Of a DNA stretch of 64,000 nucleotides, positions 34,737-45,224 are shown piece after piece. Position 1 is the first letter of the stretch, and each line of letters begins with the position of its first letter. Source of the DNA: Dryocosmus kuriphilus (Eukaryota > Arthropoda > Insecta > Hymenoptera > Cynipidae); the NCBI GenBank assembly GCA_038277395.1, contig CM076194.1, positions 131,039,230-131,103,229 of the forward strand, given 5' to 3'. A model generated the notes under the pieces. That model had not been told where the DNA came from. It made no database searches and was given only the letters and a program-made list of their open reading frames with translations. The position numbers and the translations under genes were made by a program.

Positions 34737-34837
34737 TGTACTACGAAAATAGTCACATGCATAGGCATTTAACGCGATCTTAAGTTTGAGATCACTCGCT
34801 TTTTTGAAAATATCATTCGAGGATTTTTGGTACAACA
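34737..34837 (+). repeat. Endogenous retrovirus 3' LTR with internal deletion
   Basis: 101 bp: TGTACTACGAAAATAG at the start and GGTACAACA at the end match the 5' LTR. A ~97-bp internal block containing the TATA box and AATAAA is missing, so this LTR lacks its polyadenylation signal. Confidence 0.85.
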
Positions 34838-34985
34838 TTTATTTATTTTATTTGCTTTATTTATTATATTTCTTTCATTTATTTAATTCATTTTGTTTTT
34901 TTTTTATTTTATTTTTTTATTTATTTTATTTGTTTTATTTTTTTATTTATCCTTTATATTTATTATCCTTCTTGATTCTCAATCA
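34838..34985 (+). repeat. TTTATTTTATT tract
   Basis: Low-complexity T-rich sequence between the 3' LTR and the next LINE. It is probably the continuation of the tract into which the retrovirus inserted. Confidence 0.75.
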
Positions 34986-34997
34986 TCACAGAAGAAG

Positions 34998-37820
34998 ATG
35001 TCGACAGCATGGGTGAAAATTCCTGTGTCTCAAGTTGAAGTGTTTCCTGATTTATCTTCTAAGATCATCTTCTGGAACATGCATGTTTTCTGTAACCTGA
35101 AGAATATTGAGAATTCGTTTGAGTGCTCTGATATTTTGTGCGCATATGAGACTTGGTTGTAATCACCGAGTTTGCATACTACAGGTTTCTCCAGGGATAT
35201 GCAGTTGTTCCATTCGTCGGCTTGGAGAGACGCAACCAAAGGCAGAGCAAAGGGCGGTATTTTGGTAGCTTTAAGTAGTCGAGTATATGCCGCCCTTTTA
35301 ATCCATCTTTCTCGTGATACTATTATACTTATGGTTCGGCATAAATCGACAGAATTAATATTGGGGGCTGTTTACATCTCACCTGTCTCGAATATTGATA
35401 CATTCCTGGAAAATTTTTATGCTGGTTTATCCTCAATACATGATATGTATTCACACCTACCTATAATCATAGTAGGGGATTCTAATTGTAGAGTGGGTAC
35501 GCTTAATGAACCTGACTAAGGTATGTTTAGGAACTGTCACAATTTCTCTGCTGTAAGGACATCGAATGACTCTATTATAAGTGATAGGGGCAAAAAATTA
35601 GCTTTGTTTATGAGCAACAATGGGTTTTTGTCTTCTAAATGGTAGATCTCGAGAAGATTCACCTGCGAACTTTACGTATAAACGACATTTTTGTTCAAGA
35701 GTAATTGATCTTGCATGGGCTTCGCTTGATGGGCTTGCATTTTTGAATGATCTTAAAGTATTACAAGTTTTAATTATGTCTGATCACCTGCCTGTCTCTC
35801 TAGCTTTAAATTGTATCTCCCCCCCCCCCCCCCCGCCCCCCTATTATAAAGATAGACAAGGTACTCAAGAGATTTAAAGCTAACATTGGATAACAGTAAT
35901 ACTGCCGATTTCGCCGAAAGCATGAGATGGATGGATGAGATTGCACTTGTTAATGGTGATGTTAACTTATTGAACGATAATAATTTAATAACGGTTATTT
36001 TGGATAATTCGAAGGAATTAGGTATGACTTAAAATAACTGGTAGAATGGGAATTAGGTCCGCTAACAAGCCTTGGTTCGATAAGGATTGTCGTGTCACCA
36101 GGGGTAAAATGGTCTTGGCGTTCGAGGCCATTCAGGGTAATGATAATAGTGAAATGAATCATGTGATGTATTTTGATGCTCAGAAAAAATATTTGAAATT
36201 GTTTTCAGAATAAGAGAAACGACTATGAAAATAATATTGTTGATCAATTAGCTTTTGCACATAACACATCAACCTTTTGGTCTATTATCAATAAGAGGCG
36301 TAAGAAAATTGCGGCGCCTAACATTATAAATGTGGACATGTCGTACAACTGGCTGCGAGATTTGTTTCCTATTAAAATAGTTAGTCACCCGCTTGAAGTT
36401 TGTATTCCTCACCCTGTGCTGGACGGCTCTATAACATTCTGTGAACTGAATGCAAGTCTGAAGAAATGTAAAGATGGTAAAGTAACGGGATCTGACCTAA
36501 TTAGCTATATATTTTTCAAAAGTCCACCCGAGAACTGGTTATTCTATTTGGAAAATCTATTAAAAAAGATTATGGGGACTGAAAAAGTGCCAAAGGCTTG
36601 GGGGTATTCGACTACGATAATGCTACTTAAGGGGGATGATCCGGATATTCACGACAACTATATACCGATAACTTTGGTGAATTGTATTGCAAAAATGTTT
36701 ACGAAAATTTTAACAGATAGACTAAATGCTTGGAGAGAAGACCAGAATGCGGTTCCAGAAATTCAATCTGGTTTTAGAAAAGGTCGGGGCTGCCTGGATA
36801 TACTTTTTACCTTGCATTCGGTAATTGAGTTACAATTAAGACACCCAAGAAGTGCAGTCTACACTGCATTTGTAGACCTTAAAGGCCCATTTTCATCGGT
36901 TCCACATGATTCGTGATAGTACAAATTGCATACACTTGGCGTAAGTTCGAAAACAATAAATATTCTTAGAAATCTGACGAAAATGCTTACGCTTGTATAA
37001 GAACAAATCAAGGTACTATCGAATATGTTCAGGTGTTACAGGGTATTCTACAGGGAGATGTGCCAAGTCCTCTCTTATTTTCTTCATATACCAGTGACTT
37101 AGAAACTTTTTTAATGAATCAGGGCTGCAGAGGTCTCTCTGTAAATAGTATGCTGCAAATTTTATTGTTAGCTTACGCGGATGACTTGATCCTTCTCTCG
37201 GGTACACCCATGAAATTAAATAGAAAACTCGAGGCCCTACGACAGTATTGTATTCAAAATGGTTTGATTGTAAACGCAAGCAAAACTAAGATTGTTATTT
37301 TCCGCAAAAGCGCCAGAAATTGTGTAAGAAAGGTTCATTTCCTTTAAACTTGGTGAGGATAGAATTGAAGTAACAGACAGTTATAACTATCTTGGTGTTA
37401 TTCATAGTAACACTTGTAGGTTTACTGAAGCCACGAGAAAATTTGTCAGTTCAGCTAATGTGACTGCGGGTGCTACGTTAAAAATCATTAACAGTTTCAA
37501 AATAGACTCTTAGTCAGCCTATATTAGATAGTTTGAAGGCTTGGTTAGGAGTTCACTATTATACGTGGTCCAAGTATGGGGGCAGGCGTCTCTTGGAGTT
37601 CTGGAGAGGGTTCAGCTGGGTTTCTTTAAAAGATTGCTCCATTTACAAACAAACACACCAAACTACGCAATGAGATTGGAAGTGGGTAGATTTTCAATGT
37701 CCTGAGTTATACTCGCTAGGAGTGTCTTGGATAGAAAAAATTTCTTTTATAGACTCTTCACGGTATCCAAGACAGTGTTTGGAGAGGTTAATGGGACTGG
37801 CACGATCTAAGTCAAGAAAT
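34998..37820 (+). mobile_element. APE-type LINE (LINE-C), degraded
   Basis: An endonuclease plus RT LINE unrelated in detail to LINE-A. Endonuclease: KIIFWNMHVF at about 35065, CAYETWL at 35150, IIIVGDSNCRVG at about 35470, VLIMSDHLPVSLAL at about 35780. RT: 36332-36916 has DGKVTGSDLI, PITLVNCIAKMF, QSGFRKGRGCLDIL and AFVDLKGPFSSVPHD; 37033-37347 has VLQGILQGDVPSPLLFSS and LAYADDLILLSG. The C-terminal part (YNYLGVIHSN at about 37390, VQLGFFKRLLHL at about 37610) continues to about 37820. At least six stops or frameshifts occur, plus a C16 run at 35819-35834. Jockey/I/CR1-like; clade not fixed. Confidence 0.8.
36332..37347 (+). pseudogene. LINE-C reverse transcriptase
   Basis: Catalytic Asp residues are present in VDLKGPF and in YADD, but the two halves are separated by a stop at 36916 and a frame change before 37033. 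In the first half, positions usually read PGxDGI are TGSDLI, and FVDLKGAF reads FVDLKGPF. The YADD half is well preserved. It would have carried out target-primed reverse transcription. Confidence 0.8.
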
Positions 37821-37849
37821 AATGTGTCCAAGCCCGCTATGGTCCTGCA

Positions 37850-38600
37850 GCATAACTTCTATTCTTTCGTTCCTTCATTTCTCGTCTCTTCCCCTTCCTT
37901 ACTATCTCTTACTTTCCCCTCTCCCACTCCCCTCGCTCCCCTTCCCCGATATCTTGATTTTTCCTACCTTTTCCTTTTCATCATCCCAATCCCACCATAC
38001 ACCATTTATCTGTATTCTCCCGTACTTAGCCCACGTTTATTTTTCCTTTTTTCTTTCCTCTTCTGCTATTTTCCTTGATTTATACTGCATATTCCTTTCT
38101 ATATCCATGTCAAATCATCCTCTATTATCTCTGAGCTTCCATGTAATGCTCTTTTCTTAGTCATCACTTCCCTTTATCATCTCTTTCCTTTAATTTAACT
38201 AGTAACATTTTCCCTCCTCGTCCTCCTTCCTTACATAATCTTCTTACTTCCTCCATTTCTACCTTCACATTTATCCTCTTTAGCATTTCCTCCACTCCTT
38301 CTTTCGATTCCTTTCCCTCTACTCTTAAAGCCTTTATGACTATATTTGTTCTTCTTTCCTCTCTCTTTCCCTTCTATTCTTCTCTCTATTTTTCTTAGCC
38401 TTTCTAAATCCGCATTCCCGATCCCTTCCCCTCTATGGTCCCGATTTGAGTTTCCTATCTTCTCCATCCTATTCTCCAACTCTTCTACTTTCTTATTTAT
38501 TTGCTCCTGCTTTTCTAGCTTTTGTTCTAATACTTGCATCTACTTCTTTGTCTTCTGGCTGGACATTATGCTTCTTTTCGTTCTTATCTTTTCCTTTTCC
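37850..38600 (-). pseudogene. LINE-A-like ORF1 fragment
   Basis: Purine-rich on the minus strand. 38539-38231 encodes a coiled-coil stretch (QVLEQKLEKQEQINKKVEEL, RLRKIERRIEGKERGKKN) followed by an out-of-frame remnant of the NIIVKGLKVES-type segment seen in LINE-A ORF1. The lower part (37850-38230) has the same pyrimidine-rich plus strand but no identifiable motif. A short truncated copy. Confidence 0.55.
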
Positions 38601-38645
38601 GGCGGAGATCTAAAAATTTTTGTCTGTTTGACTAGCGAACCTAAG

Positions 38646-38985
38646 AGTCCCGGTGGCTCAGATGACAGCGCGTCAGGCTTGCGACCAGAAAGACTGGGTT
38701 CGATCCGTGTGCCGGTACCAATGGGAATTTTTCTATGTACTTTAACCGGGACTCTGGTGGTTCGGAACCAACCTAAAACTGTAGGTCCCCTCAAAAGAGG
38801 TTGGTGACTTCCCAGGAAAGAGGCTCCATGTCGACGGGAAAATTGCTCGAGGGTCACCAGTCCATTCTGAGAGACCTGGAAAAGAGTTAGCGCTTTCCGT
38901 GGAGACAAGCTCCTTTCGAGGGGACTATCGCTCGATGGTCGCTGCTTGATTTCGAGAAAATAAGCACACACATACACTTACATGA
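38646..38985 (+). mobile_element. tRNA-derived SINE
   Basis: The first 72 bp fold like a tRNA. An acceptor GTCCCGG pairs with CCGGTAC at six of seven positions. A-box-like TGGCTCAGATG lies at 38654-38664 and B box GGTTCGATCC at 38697-38706. The anticodon-loop position reads TGC. A ~260-bp unrelated body follows (to about 38960) with an ACACACATACACTTACA-like end. Internal Pol III boxes plus body are the SINE layout. Without a second copy in the window the boundaries are estimates. Confidence 0.6.
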
Positions 38986-39017
38986 CACACCAGGCCAGTG
39001 CACCGAACATGGACAAC

Positions 39018-39272
39018 ATCTAGCTGGAAAATCTCATAAGGAATGCTCCTACAAATCCTACCACACTAGCTATGCTAGCAGTTTATAGTCTGGTTAGGGA
39101 AGCTGCCAGATGGCATTTATCGGAGGCCCACGTAATACACAAAAAGGCGCGCGTCCTATACGATGTCATAGGGTATGCCTGGCACCCGAGAGATAATATA
39201 ACCAAAACGTTGGAAACAACGAAAAAGCTATTAATATTTGTGGCATGCGCCGAAGAAAGGGGCTTACTCTAA
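39018..39272 (+). CDS. Unrecognised ORF
   Basis: Open from a TAG at about 39018 to TAA at 39272, with the first ATG at 39072. The ~80 residues (TTLAMLAVYSLVREAARWHL, KKARVLYDVIGYAWHP, LLIFVACAEERGLL) have a balanced composition unlike the surrounding low-complexity frames. I do not recognise a family. It could be a retroelement or viral scrap, or part of a host exon. 39273-39610 beyond it contains a short hairpin-rich patch but no gene. Confidence 0.25.
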
Positions 39273-40239
39273 AAATTGAGATCTTTCAAGGCGAGCGGTC
39301 GAAGTCGGCCCGATGGACGCGAAGTTTAGAAGAGAGGGAAGACACATGAAATCTTCCCTCTCCACTTACCACTAAATTCTCGCGCATATAGCAGCGCCGC
39401 TGTCCCGCCAACGGGGTATAGATGAGACGCGGATATGTAGTGGTGACTGGTGGGAGGTATCTCACGGGATCTCGAACTCTCGAGCGAAAGCCCGATTTCT
39501 CGGGTACCCAACAACTCAATTATTAGCCATAATAACGCTCGGAAAATTTTTCGATGGTTTCATTAAAAAGAACAACTCAAAAACTGTTGAAGGTGTAAAA
39601 ACCTCGAATTCGATTTTTTTACATTAAGCAGTTTTTTCTCCATTCCCCAGTCTTTTCGTCCCTTTTTGGCCCATAGATTTTTCTAAGTACTTTATTTTCG
39701 AACACTCTAAACCTGTTCTCCTCTCCTTTCATCAGCGCCCACGTTTCGCACCCGTACATGACGATCGGCATTATTATCGTTTTGTAAGTTCTTACTTTGA
39801 TGTTTCTAGATAGCAATTGCGATTTAAATAACGTATTTGCTGCATATTAGCACCCACTGCCAGCTTGCAGCCTACTGTTGATTTCCGTTTTAATGTTATT
39901 GTCGCTATTTATAATAGTTCCGAGGTATTTAACCTCATTATCTCTTTCGAATCTCATATTTCCGGCCATTAGATCCCCCTCTCCATTACTTTTTTCTGAT
40001 TTGACGATGGTCAAATATTTTCTCTTCGATTCACTAACTCCTAAACCTATTTTCTTAGCCTTTGTGATCAATATTTCTGCGCTTTTAGCTGCCGTTTCTT
40101 TTATCATCCCCGAGTAAGTCAAGATCAACTGCATTTCCCAGAATCCTATGCGCCTTTTTGACTCTACGGAGCATCAAAAGTTGATAGTAAACCGTTTAAG
40201 AACACACACAACGCATAAGGGAGATATACATAATGCATG

Positions 40240-40720
40240 TGGAGTAAGTGGGGTGAATGGAGTGGAATGGAGTAAGTGGAGTTGAGTGGAGGGAATGGAT
40301 TGAAGTGGAGTGAGTGAGTGATTGATCGAGAGCGCTATGGAGTGTTGGACTGAATGATTGATTAATTGATACAATGAGTGAGTGAGTGAGTGATTGAGTG
40401 TGTGAGTGGATTGAGAGGAGTGGAGTGAGTGGATTTAGTAGAGTGGAATGAAATAAGTGGAGTGAGTGGAATCAGTAGAGTGGAGTAAGGGGAATGAGTG
40501 GAGTGAGTGGAGTAGAGTGGAGTAAGTTCAGTGTGTGGAGTGAGCGAAGCGAGTGGAGTGAAGTGGGGTCAGTGGAGTAACTGGAGTGAGTAGAGTGAGT
40601 GGAGTTGAGTGATTGGAGTGGAATTGAGTGGAGTAAGTGAGTGATTGATTCTCGGAGTAATGAAGTGTGTTATTGATAAATGGATACAGTGAGTGATTGA
40701 ACGAAGAAGTGAGTGAACGA
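40240..40720 (+). repeat. GAGTGGAGT sub-terminal minisatellite
   Basis: Highly degenerate 5- to 9-bp repeats of GAGTG, GTGGA and GAGTGA over about 480 bp, just inside the left inverted repeat. The right end has a shorter run of the complementary sequence (about 43010-43130). Confidence 0.85.
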
Positions 40721-40876
40721 GTGAAGAAGCGAGAATTTTTCATGTCTATGTGAATAAAGATGCAAAGAGTGGAAACTCGCCGTTTTTTAAAACTTTCATC
40801 GGGATTGCTTATTCGCCTCATTAATAATGTTGTGTAATCTGCTGTCTGGATAATTTGCATTTGGTTCACGTCGAGC

Positions 40877-41092
40877 CTACCCTAAGTACCATAGGATGCA
40901 GGTGACATGTTTACAGGTGCCCAAGGTCCTGGCTCCTGATTGACAGGTACAGCAGTAACCACTGATTTGATTGTCCTCTTTTATTTCTCCTTCATCGTGT
41001 ACATGGTATGAAATAAAGACTTGATGTGTCGTTCCACGGCGAAATAGAGAATACTGTTTTAATCTTATTGGCTCAGAGACTTTCATGTCCAT
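40877..41092 (-). pseudogene. SWIM-type zinc finger of the transposase
   Basis: Encodes HEVHDEGE-like acidic lead-in, then CCTCQSGARTLGTCKHV. This is the CxC...CxH pattern of SWIM fingers, here directly downstream of the DDE core but in another frame (the frames differ by two nucleotides between 41092 and 41158). SWIM fingers bind DNA or proteins. In related elements such a finger closes the transposase, so this is read as its C-terminal end rather than a separate gene. Confidence 0.65.
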
Positions 41093-41157
41093 ATCGACTT
41101 GAATTTCTTCTCCTCCATCTCTATGAAGTTTATCTTGGATGTATGAAGGAACAAGAT

Positions 41158-42309
41158 TTACCTGATAAATGCCAATGGCAAGATCTCGTAAACATTATAA
41201 GTCAAGAACAGGAAAATCTGGAGCCGCATTTCTTCAAGTTGAACCCACTGAGCGCGTTCCATGCGTAAATTGTCAACTTCTACGAGCGCTGGTAATACGT
41301 TTGGCATTTGGCTTTTCCGAATAATTTCTCTTGCGTGCTCGACTGTTGGGCCTTCCATAAATATTGGTGGGTGGAATCTATTAATAATTGCGGCACCGAT
41401 GGAATAAAATTCTTGAAGTTGATGAAGATGAGGCATAATAATGGTTCCTTCGAAGGATTTGAATACGGAGTGGAAATGTCCGTCCCTAGCCTCAACGATC
41501 CATCTATCCTTTATGACCTTTCGAGACATGTTGGCTTCTTCAGTTGATAATTGCTTTTGTCCACTCTGCATCAATGAAGGAATCCAGCAAGTGATTCCAT
41601 TGCGTTCTAGCAATGGCAGGGCATTCCCATATCCTCTGTTAATCAAGAAAATATCTCCATTTTGAAACCATGCCCTCATAGTATTAGCCTCCCTCTCGTA
41701 CTCTCTATCCAAAATCGCTGCATCATTATTATGACGATCCAAAGAGTATGGTCCTAATACAGACAATATAAAGCCGTCTGGAGCAACGATCATTGTGGGT
41801 TTAATCAAATATCGATGTTTTTGCTGAGAGAACGACTTTCTTAAAATACGAAAATTGCTACATTTCTGTGTGTAGAAATAGGTACAATCCACTGCAGCAA
41901 TGGATGTTGGTATCTGTGGCTGTGGATTATATACTTCATTTGCAAATTCCGCAACATGTCGTTCGATGTATACTTGCCTTCGTATTGCTTGGAATCTGAC
42001 ATCCTCAGGAACAAACCTATGGTGCAAGGATTGTCTCACTTTTCCTATAACCAAGCTGACGGCGGTTCTACTTGCGTACTTAAATATGACTTTTCAAAAG
42101 TCATCCGATAAACCTTGGCTTTGTTTACATAAATAGGTCAATAATTCTTTTCTATATATGTACCTGTGACCTCCCTCTTGAGGTACAGGATCACAGTACG
42201 TAAAAAGAAGCGAGAATTGCTCTCTGCTAACTGGAGAAATACATTTGAATTCGTTATCAGTGAAACAACTCTCATTTTCAAACTGATTTTGATTAATTAT
42301 TAGCCACAT
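41158..42309 (-). pseudogene. DDE_Tnp_4 (PIF/Harbinger/ISL2EU-like) transposase core
   Basis: One frame from 42309 to 41158 with a single stop (TGA, 42094-42096). The amino-terminal part (CISPVSREQFSLLFTYCDPV, LLTYLCKQSQGLSDDF) is a helix-turn-helix-like segment. The core follows: SIAAVDCTYFYTQKCSN (first Asp), VAPDGFILSVLGPYSLDRHN, then GDIFLINRGYGNALPLLERN and a later Glu-containing EHAREIIRKS. In active relatives the INRGYG position is DRGYG, so the second catalytic Asp has become Asn. An upstream piece in another frame (42565-42344) probably encodes the amino terminus. It would cut and rejoin the element ends. Confidence 0.78.
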
Positions 42310-43975
42310 TCCTTAGTTTCTGCAAAAATAACTGTAAATCTTGTCATTTTATTTGATATGTTCGACTGACTGATCTGAGACCTTCCTGGATTAATCTCGG
42401 GAAGCATCCCTTTTCGTCCAAGTGATGAACACAACTTCTAACATTTTCCGGAACATAAATGTTACGAAAAAGGAAAATGTTTACCCTACACTCTACAGAC
42501 AACCTTTCTACATTTTGTCTAGCATTGCATAGTAAGGAAGATGCACTTGCCGTCTGCGTTAACACATCTAAAGCATTGTACGTGGATCAGCTTCTATAGC
42601 ACCTATTTCGTCTGACATGAATCTCTTACAATTAATTCATTATCTGGATTCATTATTCAAAGCACGAGGTGGGTTATTAAAAGCACCCCTTCGTGTAATT
42701 GCAAGTTGCGGTTTATTTGCATCTTCCACGTCATTAATTCGTTGCATGCGCTGAGGATTATGTCAAAAGTTACATAAATAACAGGCGATCTGTCTTCGAA
42801 ACGCCTTCGTTTATGATTTATACAACACAAAATAGAGATAAGTTGTACTTACCAAGGAAGCGATCGGTTACACACAAAACGTTATGTTACTGATTGCATA
42901 CTAAATGTCATCCGTAAAACAACTAAATATATTTCTTTTGTTTTGAAAGCTGTTGACTTCAAGAGTACTCATGCATTTGCAGTAGTGTTCATATATGGCT
43001 TATTTTATAAAGCTCGCTCACTCACTTTATTATATTCACTATTTACATGACTGACTTCCTCATTTGGTCTCTCTTTCTCTCTGTTACCCAGTCAGTCAAT
43101 CACTCAGTCGATCACTCACTCAGTTGCTCAGGCTTGCACCTCCCCCCTTAAACTTTTGCACGCTTATGAACAACGTACATATACGTAGTTATATGCATTA
43201 TGTATATCTCCCTTATGCGTGGTGTGTGCTCTTAAACGGTTTACTATCAACTTTTGACGCTCTGTAACGTCAAAACAGCGCATAGGATTAAGTTTCCGCC
43301 CTAATATATTTTGTTCAGAATGAAAAGATGTGCCAAATGGCAAAATTTGAGCCAATTTCACGGAGAGCCATTTCCAATTTATTTAGTACGGGTCCTATAG
43401 TCTCTCTGTCGCATCGGCTACTAGACTGCCATTTTCGTCCCTCATTACTTCCGTTCTACTTTGAAAGTCTTTCCTTATAAAATTGAGTCCCCTGTACAAC
43501 TCATGCAGGTTATATTGTTTATTATGGGTTGCTATTGCTAGTATTTTATTCCTTTCCCACTCCCTTTTCTTGCATCTGTAAAGCCTATTTGTACTTTTAC
43601 TAGTCTCGAGATACTTTTTATGTGCTTGATCGCCCTTATGTTGTAAACTAAGTAGTTTGGCCTCTCTTCGCTTTTCAATCCATAGTTTGCACTCTTTGTC
43701 TCTCTGTAATAAATAAAATAAATAAAATAAAATAAAATTTAAAAAAAGTCTAGATCTTACATTAGTTTCACTATCACGAGAAATTGGTCTGAATTTAAAT
43801 CCGCTCCCCTGTATGTACATACATCGAGAATGTTTATATGACGTCTTCTGTCAATTAAAACTTGATCCATCTGATTGTGAGTGATACCATCTGGCGATGT
43901 CCAGGTGGCTATATGTATATTTTTATGCTTGAAATATGTGCTTTTAACAACGAGATTCTATGAAGCTCTCTATAC

Positions 43976-44788
43976 GCTATATAGGTTTCAGTCTGCTCAC
44001 GGACCTTCGTTTCGGTCAGGTTACTCCGGCAGGGATCTTTTGTTCACAATTACTTAATTTTACAATTAAATTCTTTTTATAAATTTATACATTAAAATAA
44101 TAATTTTTTATGAATTTAAATTTTACTATAATTCATTTTATATTCTTATAAATTAATTAAATATTTATTTGAATTAATTTTTTTTTAATTTATTTTTAAA
44201 CGTATATATATATATATATATATATTATAAGTTTCTCTTATCGTGCATTGTCAAATTAAATAATGAGTTCCCCTAAACTAATTCAAATACATCCAAATTT
44301 ATTTATTCAATTATTAAAATTTAATATTTTTTTTTATTTTTATATTTTAATAATAGTGTAAAATAAATCAATTTAGAAAAAGGTTAATTTTGCCATTAGC
44401 GAACTGAGAATAATATATTTGAAGTCTACAAATCTTTCGGATTCCACTGATATGTCAGTTTTCTAAAAAAATTGAAAATTTGAAGGTCTGTAATTCATCT
44501 CAATATTAGTTTCAATATTAATTTCTTCTCACATTTTCAGCGATAATAGAAAAATAATATATTGTTGAAATCGGAAAGATTCATAGATTCCAATATATAT
44601 TACTTTGAGGTGGCTAATTGCAAAATAAAAAACTGTGTCCATATAGGGACGCCCGATAGAAGTGAATAATTAAATAGATGTGGTGTGGACATTGTTCGTT
44701 TTGAAAATAGGTGAAATAATGAAAACGTGTTTAACGTTATTTGTATATTGATTTACAGGTACTTTTTACAAACTTGCTTTATATTATA
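43976..44788. other. A+T-rich sequence with (TA)n
   Basis: Very A+T-rich with a (TA)n run at 44203-44226. No gene or repeat end recognised. It forms one flank of the bacterial-type insert. Confidence 0.45.
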
Positions 44789-45217
44789 GGCAGCCGGCCG
44801 ATCAACGTCTAAAGAGGCAAGCGTCACTTTTTTCTTTTGCTTTTTTAGTTTTAAAGCAAACTTTCCTGAGGTACTTGTTTTACCTGCACCTTGTAAGCCC
44901 ACCTTCATAATCACAGCAGGGCGTTCAATTGCTAGATTTAAGTCACTCTTCTCTGATCCGAGAACTACAGCTTAATTATCCTGCATAATTTTAATTATCA
45001 TTTGTGCTGGAGAAACACTTTTTATGACTTTTTCCCCAATCACTTTATATTTAATGTCATTGATGAATTTTTTCACAACTTCAAGTGAATCGTCAGCTTC
45101 AATTAAAGCTATACGTATTTCACGCATGGCTAGATTAAAATCATCTTCAGAAATGATTGACTTTCCTCTCAGTTTACTAAATACAGAATTTAAACATTCA
45201 ATTAAAGATTTAAACAT
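44789..45217 (-). pseudogene. ffh: Bacterial signal-recognition-particle GTPase Ffh, N-terminal fragment of Rickettsiales type
   Basis: From ATG 45217 the minus strand encodes the Ffh N domain (MFKSLIECLNSVFSKLRGKS, AMREIRIALIEAD, FINDIKYKVIGEKVIKSV). After a TAA at residue 82 the same frame continues into the G domain with P-loop GLQGAGKTS (107-115), then LASLDVDRPAA (133-143), where similarity stops. Bacterial Ffh is about 450 residues, so about a third remains. The N domain and the SVSP..MIIKI motif are bacterial, unlike eukaryotic SRP54. The wording fits Wolbachia/Rickettsiales as I remember that family; this was not searched. The stop and loss of the rest make it a pseudogene. Ffh delivers ribosome-nascent chains to the membrane. 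It is embedded in host repeats, which suggests transfer from an endosymbiont. Confidence 0.8.
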
Positions 45218-45224
45218 AATGGCG

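Larger units (their letters stand above)
23705..34837 (+). mobile_element. Errantivirus-like endogenous retrovirus (Ty3/gypsy with env), multiply interrupted
   Basis: Order on the plus strand: 5' LTR, tRNA primer site, leader, gag, pol (protease remnant, RT, RNase H, integrase), env, polypurine tract and 3' LTR. This is the plan of insect errantiviruses. Two younger insertions are removed to see it: a palindrome-rich DNA element in the leader (24189-26070) and a LINE in pol (29771-31722). All genes carry stops or frameshifts and catalytic residues are changed. Shared parts of the two LTRs differ at roughly one base in ten, so the copy is old. Flanking TTTA-rich sequence hides any target duplication. 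Confidence 0.87.
40142..43289 (-). mobile_element. DDE_Tnp_4 DNA transposon with ~100-bp inverted repeats
   Basis: Left end AATCCTATGCGCCTTTTTGA and right end (complement) AATCCTATGCGCTGTTTTGA are followed on both sides by TCAAAAGTTGATAGTAAACC, GTTTAAGA.CACACAC, ACGCATAAGGGAGATATACA and TAATGCAT. This makes imperfect inverted repeats of about 100 bp (40142-40238 and 43192-43289). Sub-terminally the left has GAGTGGAGTGAGTG repeats and the right ACTCACTCAGTCAATCACTC. The transposase genes are on the minus strand inside. The DDE_Tnp_4 class links it to PIF/Harbinger or ISL2EU elements. No clean short target duplication is visible (CAG and AAG flanks), perhaps because of the deletion in the host RTE. 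Confidence 0.8.
39625..43975 (-). mobile_element. RTE-type LINE split by a DNA transposon (RTE-A)
   Basis: Two minus-strand pieces belong together. 43975-43395 has the end of the endonuclease (KHKNIHIATWTSPDGIT at about 43900-43950, then NQMDQVLIDRRR) and the linker (CKLWIEKRREAKLLSLQHKG, LYRCKKREWERNKILAI). 40134-39619 has the RT end and C-terminus (KYLGTIINSDNNIKTEI, VMYGCETWALMKGEENRFRV, VLRKIYGPKRDEKTGEWR). Between them sits the element at 40142-43289. By comparison with RTE-B about 590 bp of RTE, the central RT, is missing at the junction. The place of the YADD box (GYADDLDLL in RTE-B) reads MQLILT here. A low-complexity run (43690-43740) interrupts the 5' piece. Confidence 0.75.

Noticed and set aside
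39300..39545. Possible solo LTR or retroviral leader (GC-richer, hairpin-rich, ending GGTACCCAACAACTC)
   Set aside because: No direct repeat, no TG..CA ends that pair and no primer site could be identified.
44789..45217. Host SRP54 exon or bacterial contamination as explanation for the ffh fragment
   Set aside because: The N domain and SVSP motif are of the bacterial type and there are no splice sites, which argues against SRP54. The truncation, stop codon and eukaryotic repeats on both sides argue against simple contamination, though an assembly chimera cannot be excluded from sequence alone.
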